From assembly GCA_902363375.1 (NCBI GenBank), contig CABIZX010000001.1, positions 806,001-870,000 of the forward strand: a DNA stretch of 64,000 nucleotides, read 5' to 3'. Positions within the stretch are counted from its first letter, which is position 1. Every line of letters starts with the position of its first letter. The position numbers and the translations under genes are program-made. The notes below the pieces were generated by a model. It searched no databases. It was not told the origin of the DNA and was given only the letters and a program-made list of their open reading frames with translations. This document shows, one piece after another, positions 16,638 through 26,256 of this stretch. Source of the DNA: Clostridiaceae bacterium. Its GTDB lineage: Bacteria > Bacillota > Clostridia > Clostridiales > Clostridiaceae.

Positions 16638-18932
16638 ATGAAAAAAGTAGCTATTATGACATGGTATCATTACCCTAACTTTGGAACAGCACTTCAAGTT
16701 ACAGCTTCTTCTTATATTATTAGGAAATTAGGTTATCAAGTAGATGTTATTCAATACATCCCTGGCGGTAAATTGATAACATTAAAAAATGATACAAATA
16801 TTAAATATTACTTAAAAAAAGCTTATGGAAAAATTAATAGAAAAAATAATAGAGAAATGATTGATGAAAAGCGAATTAGTGCTTTTAAGAAATTTCTAAA
16901 GGAAAGTATTACTTTAACTTCTGAGTGTAAAGTGAGCTCAGAGCTTTTTAAATTGAATGATCAATATGATGCCTTTGTTTGTGGAAGTGACCAGATATGG
17001 GCACCTTCTCTTTTTAACTCAAAGTATTTCCTTGATTTTGTGAGATATACAAATAAAATGGTGGCTTATGCTCCAAGTATTGGATTATCACTAATACAGG
17101 ATGAAAATGTTAAAAATAGAATGAAAGATAGTATTTCAAGATTTAAGCATTTATCTATACGAGAAGAACAAGGTAAAAAGTTAATTAAGGAGATATGTAA
17201 TAAGGATGCAGCACTTGTTTTAGATCCTACATTGCTTTTATCTCCAGATGAATGGGATACTATGGGGGCTGAAAGTCATGAGAATAAGCCTTATATATTA
17301 TGTTACTTTTTAGGAAATAACATAGAGAGTTGGGACCATATAAAAAAGCTTTCCGAAAGAGTTAACATAAATGTAAAAGTAATACCAGTATTCAATGAAG
17401 ATTTAAAACGAGGTTTTGATATAGCTTATGGGGTAGGACCGGCAGAATTTTTAAGCTTAATAAAAAATGCATCTTTTGTATGTACAGATTCTTTCCATGG
17501 TACAGCTTTTTCTATTAACTATCAAAAACCATTTTATACTTACGAGAGATTTTCAAGTAAAGATGGCAATAATCAAAACTCGAGAATATATAACATATTA
17601 AAATTAGCAGGATTAGAAGATAGAATTATAAAAAGTGGAGAGTGTGTAAGTGAAAATCCTCTAAAATGTGATTTTAAAGAAGTAAAAACAAGAATAGAAG
17701 TAGCAAGAGAGAAATCTATTACTTATTTAAAAGAATCGTTAAAAAGTGCAACTAACTCTATAGATGAAAATTCAGACATAGAGATTACCAATACTTGTTG
17801 TGGATGTGGAGTATGCGCTGCAGTTTGTGGACATGGAGCTATTAATATTAAAAGAAATGAAAGAGGATTCTTATCAGCAGATACTAGCGAGGATAAATGT
17901 GTTCATTGTGGGTTGTGTAAGAAGGTATGCCCATATAATGGAGGAAGAAGTCAAGAGATTAATAAAGATAAACATAGCTTATATATGCTTCGTTCAAAGG
18001 ATAAAGAGGTATTAAACACTTCATCTTCAGGAGGAGCAGCTTATGAAATTTCAAAATTGTTAAATAATAAAGGGTATGATGTAGTAGGATGTATCTATGA
18101 TAAGGAAAATGGAGAAGCAGTACATGGAATTGTACCAGCAGGAGATATTGAAAAATTAAATGTTTTCCAAGGGTCAAAATATATTCAGAGTAATACCTAT
18201 GATGTATTTAAGGATGTAGCAAAAACATCACAAAAAGCAGTAGTATTTGGTACACCTTGTCAAATATCGGGTATAGATAGATTGTTAAGACTAAGAAACA
18301 AACGTGATAAATTCATTTTAGTAGATTTGATTTGCCATGGCGTACCTACACAAAATTTATGGAATAAATACTTAAAAGAAGGTTCAACTAAGTATGGTTA
18401 TGGATTAACTCCTGATGTTATGTTTAGAGATAAAACCAAGGGATGGAGAGAGAAGCATATTGATATACAAGGTAATGGTAAATTATATGATAACCACGAT
18501 GAAAAAGATTTATTTTATAGATTCTTTTTATTAAGACATTGCAACATGCCAGCATGTTACGAATGTGCATATAGAACTGCCTCAGCGGCAGACATTAGAT
18601 TAGGGGACTATTGGGGACCGAGATATAAAAAGGTAAAAGATGGAGTATCTATGGTTATTGCTATGACTACTGTTGGTGAGGAAGTCTTAAAAGAATTGAA
18701 GGATACTAACAAAATTGAACTTGAAAATAAAGAGTGTAATGAATACTGGACTGTACAGTATCCACAAAATCCAATTAAGCCTGTATTTTATGATGAATTA
18801 AATAAGGATTTAAATGATGACTCATTATCATTGCAAGAGATAGCGGATAAATATTGTACAAAGTTTGAATCAGCTAAAAAGGTTTCTAAAGCCTATGCAA
18901 TGGCTTATTCATTATATAAGAAGGTGAGATAA
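16638..18932 (+). CDS. Polysaccharide pyruvyltransferase fused to FrhB-like iron-sulfur protein
   Basis: This 764-residue protein joins two modules. Residues about 1-340 form a polysaccharide pyruvyltransferase (YHYPNFGTALQ, YDAFVCGSDQIWAP, CTDSFHGTAFS), which adds pyruvate ketals from phosphoenolpyruvate to sugars. Residues about 380-435 hold two ferredoxin-type clusters (C387/C388, C390, C393, C397 and C421, C424, C427, C431). The rest resembles the F420H2 dehydrogenase/FrhB C-terminal family (SSSGGAAYEIS, VVFGTPCQISG, RLGDYWG). ATG 16638 is chosen because the GAGGAGA site lies between it and the earlier ATG at 16623. The two modules often occur as neighbouring genes; here they are one frame. 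The redox role in polysaccharide synthesis is unknown. Confidence 0.85.
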   Translation: MKKVAIMTWYHYPNFGTALQVTASSYIIRKLGYQVDVIQYIPGGKLITLKNDTNIKYYLKKAYGKINRKNNREMIDEKRISAFKKFLKESITLTSECKVSSELFKLNDQYDAFVCGSDQIWAPSLFNSKYFLDFVRYTNKMVAYAPSIGLSLIQDENVKNRMKDSISRFKHLSIREEQGKKLIKEICNKDAALVLDPTLLLSPDEWDTMGAESHENKPYILCYFLGNNIESWDHIKKLSERVNINVKVIPVFNEDLKRGFDIAYGVGPAEFLSLIKNASFVCTDSFHGTAFSINYQKPFYTYERFSSKDGNNQNSRIYNILKLAGLEDRIIKSGECVSENPLKCDFKEVKTRIEVAREKSITYLKESLKSATNSIDENSDIEITNTCCGCGVCAAVCGHGAINIKRNERGFLSADTSEDKCVHCGLCKKVCPYNGGRSQEINKDKHSLYMLRSKDKEVLNTSSSGGAAYEISKLLNNKGYDVVGCIYDKENGEAVHGIVPAGDIEKLNVFQGSKYIQSNTYDVFKDVAKTSQKAVVFGTPCQISGIDRLLRLRNKRDKFILVDLICHGVPTQNLWNKYLKEGSTKYGYGLTPDVMFRDKTKGWREKHIDIQGNGKLYDNHDEKDLFYRFFLLRHCNMPACYECAYRTASAADIRLGDYWGPRYKKVKDGVSMVIAMTTVGEEVLKELKDTNKIELENKECNEYWTVQYPQNPIKPVFYDELNKDLNDDSLSLQEIADKYCTKFESAKKVSKAYAMAYSLYKKVR

Positions 18933-18936
18933 GAAA

Positions 18937-20352
18937 GTGAGTCGTGGAAGTAAGGTTTTAAAAACAACAGCTATATATTTTATAGGTAATTTTGCATCAA
19001 AGCTTTTATCATTTTTCTTATTACCTCTTTACACTGCATATTTAACAAGTAAGGACTTTGGTGAAGTTGATTTATTAATTAGTACATTACCATTAATAGC
19101 TCCAATTTTTACGCTACAAGCAACAGAAACCATATTTAGGTTTTTATGTGGTGAGACCAAAATTGAAGAAAAAAAACGTAGTATAACAACTTCCTTTACT
19201 ATATTTATACTGGGAATTGCAGTGTTTACAGTACTTTATATTCCGATTATATTAAGGTTTAAGTTTTCGTATGCAGTATTGTTTATCATATATTTTATTG
19301 TTACGTACCTTGGCATATTTATGCAGCAAGTACTACGAGGACTTCAAATGACTGCTGAGTATACATTAACAGGGGTAATAGCGACAGTAGTACAAGCATC
19401 ATTAAACATCCTGTTAATAGTGAAGTTTCAAATACATGGAGATTCTTTATTGATATCTTCAATTGGTGCATCCACTATAATTGCATTAATAATAGCTTTA
19501 AGAGTTAGAATATGGACTTTAATTGATTTTAAGTTATTATCTAAAGAAGAAGTAAGAAAACAGCTCAAGTATGGAATTCCTTTAATACCTAACCAAATTT
19601 GTTGGTGGGTTATAGGACTAATGGGAAAGTATATTTTGTTATATTTTCAAGGAAGTAGCGAAAATGGAGTATTAGCCGTAGCAGGTAAGTTCCCGGCATT
19701 AGTAACAACTATTTCATCTATTTTCTTCTTAGCTTGGACTGAAAATATTATTAAGGAATTTGAATCTGAAGATAGGGATATATACTTTTCAAAAGGATTT
19801 AAACTCTTCACAAAATTTAATTTTTCAGCTACTGCATGCTTATTGCCACTTATAAAGATATATAACATTATGACTATTTCAGGCGAATTTGCAGATTCGT
19901 GGAAGTACATTCCATTGTTGATTATTGGGACATTATTTAATTCATTAGCTTCATTTCTAGGGACAATTTATACTGCTTCAATGAAAACAAAAGATGCTTT
20001 TACAACCACAGTTGTAGCAGGAATAGCAAATTTGATATTATCATTATCGTTGATACCATTTATGTCTATTTGGGGAGTTGTGTTATCTAATACATTATCT
20101 TTTGTTGTGTTATTCTTCATAAGGATTAAATCTATAAATAAAATAATTAATTTTAAGATAGATGTAAAAGAAAGTATTTCAAGCATAATACTGGTTAGTA
20201 TATCTGTAATTGCATATTATTCTCAAGGAATATTAATACAGGTTATTTTGTTTGTTATTTTAGTAATTAGTGCATTGTTAATTAATAAAGAAATTATCAT
20301 AGAAATATTACAATCTTTAGGTATTTGGAAAAATATGAATAAAAAGAAGTAG
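18937..20352 (+). CDS. Wzx-type polysaccharide flippase (MOP superfamily)
   Basis: This 471-residue membrane protein has 12-14 hydrophobic helices. The N-terminal pattern (AIYFIGNFASKLLSFFLLPLYT, then DFGEVDLL) is typical of oligosaccharide flippases. It would flip the undecaprenyl-linked repeat unit to the outer face, where the EpsG/Wzy-like protein polymerises it. The start is a GTG, 4 bases after the previous stop, with an AAGGTGAGA ribosome site inside the end of the preceding gene. Confidence 0.9.
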   Translation: MSRGSKVLKTTAIYFIGNFASKLLSFFLLPLYTAYLTSKDFGEVDLLISTLPLIAPIFTLQATETIFRFLCGETKIEEKKRSITTSFTIFILGIAVFTVLYIPIILRFKFSYAVLFIIYFIVTYLGIFMQQVLRGLQMTAEYTLTGVIATVVQASLNILLIVKFQIHGDSLLISSIGASTIIALIIALRVRIWTLIDFKLLSKEEVRKQLKYGIPLIPNQICWWVIGLMGKYILLYFQGSSENGVLAVAGKFPALVTTISSIFFLAWTENIIKEFESEDRDIYFSKGFKLFTKFNFSATACLLPLIKIYNIMTISGEFADSWKYIPLLIIGTLFNSLASFLGTIYTASMKTKDAFTTTVVAGIANLILSLSLIPFMSIWGVVLSNTLSFVVLFFIRIKSINKIINFKIDVKESISSIILVSISVIAYYSQGILIQVILFVILVISALLINKEIIIEILQSLGIWKNMNKKK

Positions 20353-20364
20353 GTGAAATCTTAA

Positions 20365-21465
20365 ATGAAAAAAGTAATGCTTGTTTTTGGAACAAGACCA
20401 GAAGCAATAAAAATGTGCCCTTTGATAAAAGAACTAAAGACCCGAAAAAATATCGAAACTATAGTTTGTGTTACTGGACAACATCGTCAAATGCTTGATC
20501 AAGTTCTTGAAGCCTTTGATGTTGTACCAGATTATGATTTATCTATAATGAAGGATAAGCAAACATTATTTGATGTAACAACTAATATTTTAAATAGTAT
20601 AAAAGAAGTATTAGAAGAAACTAAACCAGATGTAGTTTTAGTTCACGGAGATACTTCAACAACATTTGTAACAGCCTTAGCTTGTTTTTATTTACAGATA
20701 CCAGTTGGGCATGTTGAAGCAGGGCTTAGAACTTATAATATATATTCACCATACCCAGAAGAGTTCAATAGGCAAGCAGTAGGAATTATGGCAAAATATA
20801 ATTTTGCCCCTACGGAACTATCAAAGGATAATTTGCTTAAAGAAGAAAAAAATCCTGATTCAATATATGTTACAGGAAATACAGCTATAGATGCACTAAA
20901 AACTACTGTTAGAGAAGATTATGCCCATGAACAACTTAAATGGGCAGAAGGTAGTAAGCTTATTATGATAACTGCTCATAGAAGAGAAAATCTTGGTGAG
21001 CCTATGAAAAATATGTTTAGAGCTATTAAAAGAATAGTTGATGAACATTCAGATATTAAGGCTATATACCCAATTCATATGAATCCAGTAGTAAGAGAAA
21101 CGGCAAATGAAATTTTAGGAGATTGTGATAGGATAAGAATTATTGAACCTCTTGAAGTATTAGATTTCCATAACTTCTTATCACGTTCATATTTAATCTT
21201 AACTGATAGTGGTGGGATTCAAGAGGAGGCACCAAGTTTAGGCAAGCCAGTTCTTGTTATGAGAGACACTACAGAAAGACCAGAAGGCATAGTTGCAGGA
21301 ACTTTAAAGCTTGTAGGTACAAACGAAGAAACTATTTATAATACATTTAAGTTATTGCTTGAGGATGAAATAGAGTATGAAAAAATGAGCTATGCAAGTA
21401 ATCCATACGGTGATGGACTTGCAAGTAAGAGAATTGCAGATATATTAGAAAAAGAAGTGCTATAA
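20365..21465 (+). CDS. wecB: UDP-N-acetylglucosamine 2-epimerase (non-hydrolysing)
   Basis: This 366-residue enzyme converts UDP-GlcNAc to UDP-ManNAc. The family motifs are clear: VFGTRPEAIKMCPL, VHGDTSTTF, GHVEAGLRT, YPEEFNR, TAHRREN and LTDSGGIQEEAPSLGKPVLV. The length is normal. It supplies ManNAc or a derivative for the surface polymer. It starts 12 bases after the flippase gene and is followed by a 4,6-dehydratase-like gene, so a ManNAc- or FucNAc-type amino sugar is likely in the product. The symbol wecB (mnaA in Bacillus) is assigned by family. Confidence 0.92.
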   Translation: MKKVMLVFGTRPEAIKMCPLIKELKTRKNIETIVCVTGQHRQMLDQVLEAFDVVPDYDLSIMKDKQTLFDVTTNILNSIKEVLEETKPDVVLVHGDTSTTFVTALACFYLQIPVGHVEAGLRTYNIYSPYPEEFNRQAVGIMAKYNFAPTELSKDNLLKEEKNPDSIYVTGNTAIDALKTTVREDYAHEQLKWAEGSKLIMITAHRRENLGEPMKNMFRAIKRIVDEHSDIKAIYPIHMNPVVRETANEILGDCDRIRIIEPLEVLDFHNFLSRSYLILTDSGGIQEEAPSLGKPVLVMRDTTERPEGIVAGTLKLVGTNEETIYNTFKLLLEDEIEYEKMSYASNPYGDGLASKRIADILEKEVL

Positions 21466-21495
21466 TTAAACTTTTATAAGCTAGGAGATTGAAAT

Positions 21496-22602
21496 ATGAA
21501 GGATATACACATTGAGGATTTATTAGGTAGAGAATCTATACATCTTAAATCAGAACATATTGACAAATATATTAAAGATAAAGTTATCTTAGTAACTGGT
21601 GGTGGGGGAAGCATTGGATCTGAAATTGTAAGACAAATTACTAAGTTTTCACCAAAGAAAATTATTATTTTAGATATATATGAGAATAATGCTTATGATT
21701 TACAGATGGAGTTAAATAGAAATTGTCCTCAAATATCTAAGGATGTGATAATTACATCAGTAAGGGATACAATAAGGATTAATCAAGTCTTTGAAGAGTA
21801 TAAACCTAATGTAGTATTTCATGCCGCTGCTCATAAGCATGTACCATTAATGGAAGAGAATGTAGCTGATGCTATAAAAAATAATATAATAGGAACTTAT
21901 AATGTAGTTAAGTGTGCGGATAAATATAATGCGGACAAGTTTATTTTAATAAGTACAGATAAGGCAGTAAATCCAACTAATGTGATGGGTGCTACAAAAA
22001 GGTTTTGTGAGCTTATAATTCAAGCTTTTAATGAAGATAGTAAAACTGATTTTATAGCAGTTAGATTTGGAAATGTTCTTGGAAGTAATGGGTCTGTAAT
22101 CCCACTATTTAAAAAACAGATAGAAAATGGAGGTCCAGTTACAGTTACTCATCCAGAAATAACAAGATTTTTTATGACAATACCAGAAGCTACTCAATTA
22201 GTAATTCAAGCTGGAGGCTTAGCTAAAGGTGGAGAAATATTTGTTTTAGATATGGGTAAACCAGTTAAGATGATAGATTTAGCAAGAAAGTTAATAAAAC
22301 TTATGGGACATAAGCCAGATGAGGATATTAAAATTGAATATATAGGCTTAAGACCAGGCGAAAAGCTTTATGAAGAGCTTTTAATGGATGAAGTAGCATT
22401 AACAGCTACAAACCATGATAAAATTTTTGTTGAAAGACATAGGGATGCTGATAAAGAATTTATAGAGACATCTATAAAACAATTTAAAAAGGTTGACCTT
22501 ATGTGCAAGGAAGATATAATAAAATTACTTCAAGATAAAGTTCCTACTTATATAAGAAAAGTAAAGAGGCATGAAGAATGTCAATTAGCAATTAGTAAAT
22601 AG
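21496..22602 (+). CDS. UDP-sugar 4,6-dehydratase (CapD/FlaA1-like, soluble form)
   Basis: This 368-residue protein has EDLLGRESIHL, VTGGGGSIGSE, HAAAHKHVPLMEEN, STDKAVNPTNVMGATKR and a C-terminal GLRPGEKLYEELL. These match the catalytic half of CapD/PglF-type proteins. Long family members carry four N-terminal membrane helices; here the protein begins at the usual junction, so it is the short soluble form. It probably dehydrates UDP-GlcNAc, the first step to modified amino sugars. No CapF-like partner follows. A strong terminator directly downstream makes it the last gene of the locus. Confidence 0.88.
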   Translation: MKDIHIEDLLGRESIHLKSEHIDKYIKDKVILVTGGGGSIGSEIVRQITKFSPKKIIILDIYENNAYDLQMELNRNCPQISKDVIITSVRDTIRINQVFEEYKPNVVFHAAAHKHVPLMEENVADAIKNNIIGTYNVVKCADKYNADKFILISTDKAVNPTNVMGATKRFCELIIQAFNEDSKTDFIAVRFGNVLGSNGSVIPLFKKQIENGGPVTVTHPEITRFFMTIPEATQLVIQAGGLAKGGEIFVLDMGKPVKMIDLARKLIKLMGHKPDEDIKIEYIGLRPGEKLYEELLMDEVALTATNHDKIFVERHRDADKEFIETSIKQFKKVDLMCKEDIIKLLQDKVPTYIRKVKRHEECQLAISK

Positions 22603-22615
22603 CAGAGTAATTTGA

Positions 22616-22649
22616 TAAAAAGCTAGCTTTTAAGCTAGTTTTTGTTTTA
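22616..22649 (+). terminator. Terminator ending the polysaccharide locus
   Basis: AAAAGCTAGC pairs with GCTAGTTTT (one bulged base) around a short loop and is followed by TTTTTGTTTTAT. The remaining bases to 22850 are very AT-rich with no clear operator. Confidence 0.75.
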
Positions 22650-22850
22650 TAAATAAATTTAAATATAAGAGATAAAAGTATACTGTGCATAAAAAGGATA
22701 AATTATTACATGTCTTTATAAAGAAAACTTTATAAAATATGGTAAAATATATTAAGTATTATTAATATATAGGTACAATAAAAATAAAATATAAATAAGT
22801 GTGCATATAGATTAATTTATATCTGTAATAAAATTTAAGGGGGAACAATT

Positions 22851-25800
22851 ATGGGGAAAAGGCTTACTTCGCTTATTTTAGGAGTGATATTAACTTGTTC
22901 TATTTCTCTTCCTGTATTTGCAGAAGATATAGATACTAGGAATGACATAGGAAAGTTAAAAACTATTGAAGATTTAAAGGAATTAAATGAGAAGAAAGAA
23001 AACTTGAAAAGTAAAAACTTAAAAACTGAAAATGGACAAGTATTCTTATCAGGAGAACTTTCAGAAAAAAAAGTACCTTCTGAAGCTGCAGCAAGAGAGT
23101 TTCTAGAGAAAAACAAAGAAACCTTTGGTATAACTAACACTAGTAAAGAATTGAGAGTTATAGAAACTAAAAAAGATGATTTAGGAAATACATTTATAAA
23201 GTTTGCTCAAGTTATTGATGAAATTCCGGTGGAGGATAGCTTTATTAATATATGCTTTGATAATAGTGGAGTTATATCTAGTGCAAATGGAAAGATAGAA
23301 GATAATAAGTCTATAACAGAGATTGGAACAAAAAACATTTCTGAATCTGAGGCAGTAAATATAGCAAAAAATCAATTTGATTATAAAGAACTAAAAAAGG
23401 AGCCAAAGATAGAAAGGCTAATATTAAATAAAGATGATAAAAATTATGAAGCCTATAAAGTAAATATATATTTTATAGAGCCTACTAGAGGTAATTATGA
23501 TGTATTTGTTGAAGTTAACTCTGGAAAAGTAGTTAATATTGAAAATAATATAAGATATGACGGGCTTGCTACGGGTACTGGTGTAGATGTTCTTGGTGCT
23601 AAGAAAGATTTAAATTTATATTTAAAGTCTGGAGTGTATTTAATGAATGATCAGAGCAGACCATCTACTTCAGGCATATACACTTATGATATGAACAATG
23701 GGACAAGCACTGGAATATTGGTTCAAAATAGTACTAATTATTTTGGAAAAGAAGGTCACAAGGCATCAGTTAGCGCTCATTATAATGCAGGAAAAGTAAT
23801 AGATTTCTATAAAAACATATTTGGTAGGAATAGTTTAGATGATAATGGTATGGAAATAAATTCTTTTACCCATTACGGTTACAAGTATAATAATGCATTT
23901 TGGGATGGGTATGAGATGGTTTACGGAGATGGGGATGGTGAGAAATTTACCTATCTTAGTGGAGACTTAGATGTAGTGGGTCATGAAATGACTCATGGAA
24001 TAATTGAACATACAGCAGAGCTTCAATATCATAATCAACCAGGAGCCTTAAATGAATCTATAGCAGACGTATTTGGAGTATTAATTTCTACTTACAGCAA
24101 ATATAATGTGGCAAATGGAGGAGTATGGAAGTTTAATAGTTCTGACTGGGTTATAGGAGATGATATTTATACCCCAAATATATCAGGAGATGCTTTAAGA
24201 AGTTTATCTAATCCTACTTTATATGACCAGACAGCTCATATGAATAATTATAGATATTATCCAGATACAGAAATGGGTGATTGGGGAGGAGTTCATATAA
24301 ACTCAGGAATTCCTAATAAAGCAGCATATAATTTAGCTAGTAGTATAGGTATGAAGAAAACTGCAGAAATATATTATAGAGCTTTAGAGAATTATATAAT
24401 GCCAAATACAGATTTCGAGCAAGTAAGAAATTGTTTAACTAAAGCAGCTATAGATTTATATGGTGAGAATTCTAGTGAAATAAAAGCTATAGCAACAGCT
24501 TTTGATGCTGTTGGAATTAATGAAACATCAACTTGGCAGCCGATTGATGATCCATACGAGCCAAATGACTCAATAGAAGATGCTTATCCAATAAATTTTG
24601 GAACAGTGTACAAGTCCTATATATCATCAGAGTTTGATTTAGATATCTATAAATTAAGTATAAATAAGTTAGAAAATATGAGTATATTACTTTCAGATTT
24701 ACCGGCAGATTATGCTTTGCTATTGATTGATCCAAATGGAGATATTGTATCATCTTCAGACAATGAAAATAATGAGCAAGAAATCATTAATTATAAAGCT
24801 ACAATTTATGGAGATCATTATATAGCAGTAGTATCTTCTTATGGCGATTATAGTATAGATAAAAAGTATTCATTGAAAGCAAATACAAGTAACGAAAAAC
24901 CAGTTATATCAGGAGTAGCAGAAGCTACTATAAAGGTAGGAGACACCTTTAACCCTAAAACAGGCATTAAGGCTACAGATAAGGAAGATGGAGATATAAC
25001 ATCTAAAATAGCTATTAGTGGCAAAGTTGATACAAGTAAGGTTGGTAAATATACCTTAACATATACTGTCACAGATAGTAGTGGAAACAAGGTAAGTAAA
25101 AATAGAATAATAACTGTAACAGCAAGAAATGTTCAAGTGACCTCATTAATAGGTAGTGATAGATATGATACAGCTGTTAGATTAAGCAAAGGTCAATTTA
25201 GCACAGCAAATACAATAATGATAGCAAATGGAGCAGCTTTAGCAGATGGACTAGCAGCTACACCACTAGCTACCTATAAAAAAGCTCCACTGCTTTTAAC
25301 AGAGGTAAATACTTTACCTGAGATAACAAAAAATGAAATAAAAAGGTTAGGAGCGAAAAATGCAATTATTGTAGGAGGATCAGGAGTAGTTAGTGATAAG
25401 GTGATAGGACAACTTAAATCTCTAGGTATAACTACAGTAGAAAGACTTGGTGGAGCAACTAGATATGAGACCTCATTAAAGATTGCACAGTATATTGATA
25501 AGAACTGTTATGATATAAGTAAGGTAGTTATAAGTAATGGGCATGGTGAAGCAGACGCTTTATCTATTGCTTCAGCAGCAGGAAGAGATAAGATGGCGAT
25601 ACTTTTAGTAGATAGAGATTCTATTCCAACTAATGTTTATAACTGGATTAAAGGTGAAGCTCTAGAGAATGCCTATATTATAGGTGGTACTGGAGTAGTA
25701 TCTGATTCAGTATTAAATAAAGTAAATGGAGTTACAAAAGCTAACATAGCAAACAATAGATTAGGTGGAAAAAATAGATTTGTAACTAATGCCATGGTTA

Positions 25801-26042
25801 TAGATAAGTTTTATGGAAATGTTATGAATAAAACTTATATAGCTAAAGGATGGGAACTAATAGACGCTCTAGCAGCAGGGCCTGTAGCAGCAGCTAATGG
25901 TTCACCAGTGATTTTAGCTGATAGTGATCTTTCATCGGAGCAAAAAACAGTATTAAACAAAAGATATGGAAACATTATAATAAGAACTGGTGGAGGAATA
26001 TCAGATAAAGCAGTAAATACTTTAAAGAATTGCCTTCAATAA
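22851..26042 (+). CDS. Secreted thermolysin-like M4 protease with CWB2 wall-binding repeats
   Basis: This 1063-residue exported protein has a signal peptide (residues 1-24, cleavage after PVFA), an FTP/PepSY-type propeptide, and an M4 catalytic domain. The catalytic residues are visible: HEMTH at 378-382, E402 in NESIAD, and H482 in GGVHINSG, with the same spacing as thermolysin. A PPC-type domain (about 560-675) and an Ig-like DUF5011 domain (about 680-758) follow. Three cell-wall-binding repeats 2 start near 762 (SDRYDTAVRLS), 863 (ATRYETSLKIA) and 967 (KNRFVTNAMVI). CWB2 triplets bind secondary wall polymers in C. difficile. The gene is alone, directly after the polysaccharide locus, with ribosome site AAGGGGG. 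Confidence 0.93.
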   Translation: MGKRLTSLILGVILTCSISLPVFAEDIDTRNDIGKLKTIEDLKELNEKKENLKSKNLKTENGQVFLSGELSEKKVPSEAAAREFLEKNKETFGITNTSKELRVIETKKDDLGNTFIKFAQVIDEIPVEDSFINICFDNSGVISSANGKIEDNKSITEIGTKNISESEAVNIAKNQFDYKELKKEPKIERLILNKDDKNYEAYKVNIYFIEPTRGNYDVFVEVNSGKVVNIENNIRYDGLATGTGVDVLGAKKDLNLYLKSGVYLMNDQSRPSTSGIYTYDMNNGTSTGILVQNSTNYFGKEGHKASVSAHYNAGKVIDFYKNIFGRNSLDDNGMEINSFTHYGYKYNNAFWDGYEMVYGDGDGEKFTYLSGDLDVVGHEMTHGIIEHTAELQYHNQPGALNESIADVFGVLISTYSKYNVANGGVWKFNSSDWVIGDDIYTPNISGDALRSLSNPTLYDQTAHMNNYRYYPDTEMGDWGGVHINSGIPNKAAYNLASSIGMKKTAEIYYRALENYIMPNTDFEQVRNCLTKAAIDLYGENSSEIKAIATAFDAVGINETSTWQPIDDPYEPNDSIEDAYPINFGTVYKSYISSEFDLDIYKLSINKLENMSILLSDLPADYALLLIDPNGDIVSSSDNENNEQEIINYKATIYGDHYIAVVSSYGDYSIDKKYSLKANTSNEKPVISGVAEATIKVGDTFNPKTGIKATDKEDGDITSKIAISGKVDTSKVGKYTLTYTVTDSSGNKVSKNRIITVTARNVQVTSLIGSDRYDTAVRLSKGQFSTANTIMIANGAALADGLAATPLATYKKAPLLLTEVNTLPEITKNEIKRLGAKNAIIVGGSGVVSDKVIGQLKSLGITTVERLGGATRYETSLKIAQYIDKNCYDISKVVISNGHGEADALSIASAAGRDKMAILLVDRDSIPTNVYNWIKGEALENAYIIGGTGVVSDSVLNKVNGVTKANIANNRLGGKNRFVTNAMVIDKFYGNVMNKTYIAKGWELIDALAAGPVAAANGSPVILADSDLSSEQKTVLNKRYGNIIIRTGGGISDKAVNTLKNCLQ

Positions 26043-26137
26043 TAAATTTAAGAGGATTTAGTAAAATATATCATAAGTTTATATTAAATATTAAATTCAA
26101 GATAAATATATCATTAATAGAAAACTAAAGATATAAT

Positions 26138-26176
26138 AAGCAACGTTAAAATAAAAAATAGCGTTGCTTTTATTTT
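26138..26176 (+). terminator. Terminator after M4 protease gene
   Basis: AAGCAACG (26138-26145) pairs with CGTTGCTT (26162-26169) and is followed by TTATTTTTA. Confidence 0.8.
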
Positions 26177-26256
26177 TAAAATTATATACATAAATACATA
26201 AAAGTTTAAAATTTTACCAATATGAGGTATAATATTATTGGTAGGGGGAGTAATAA

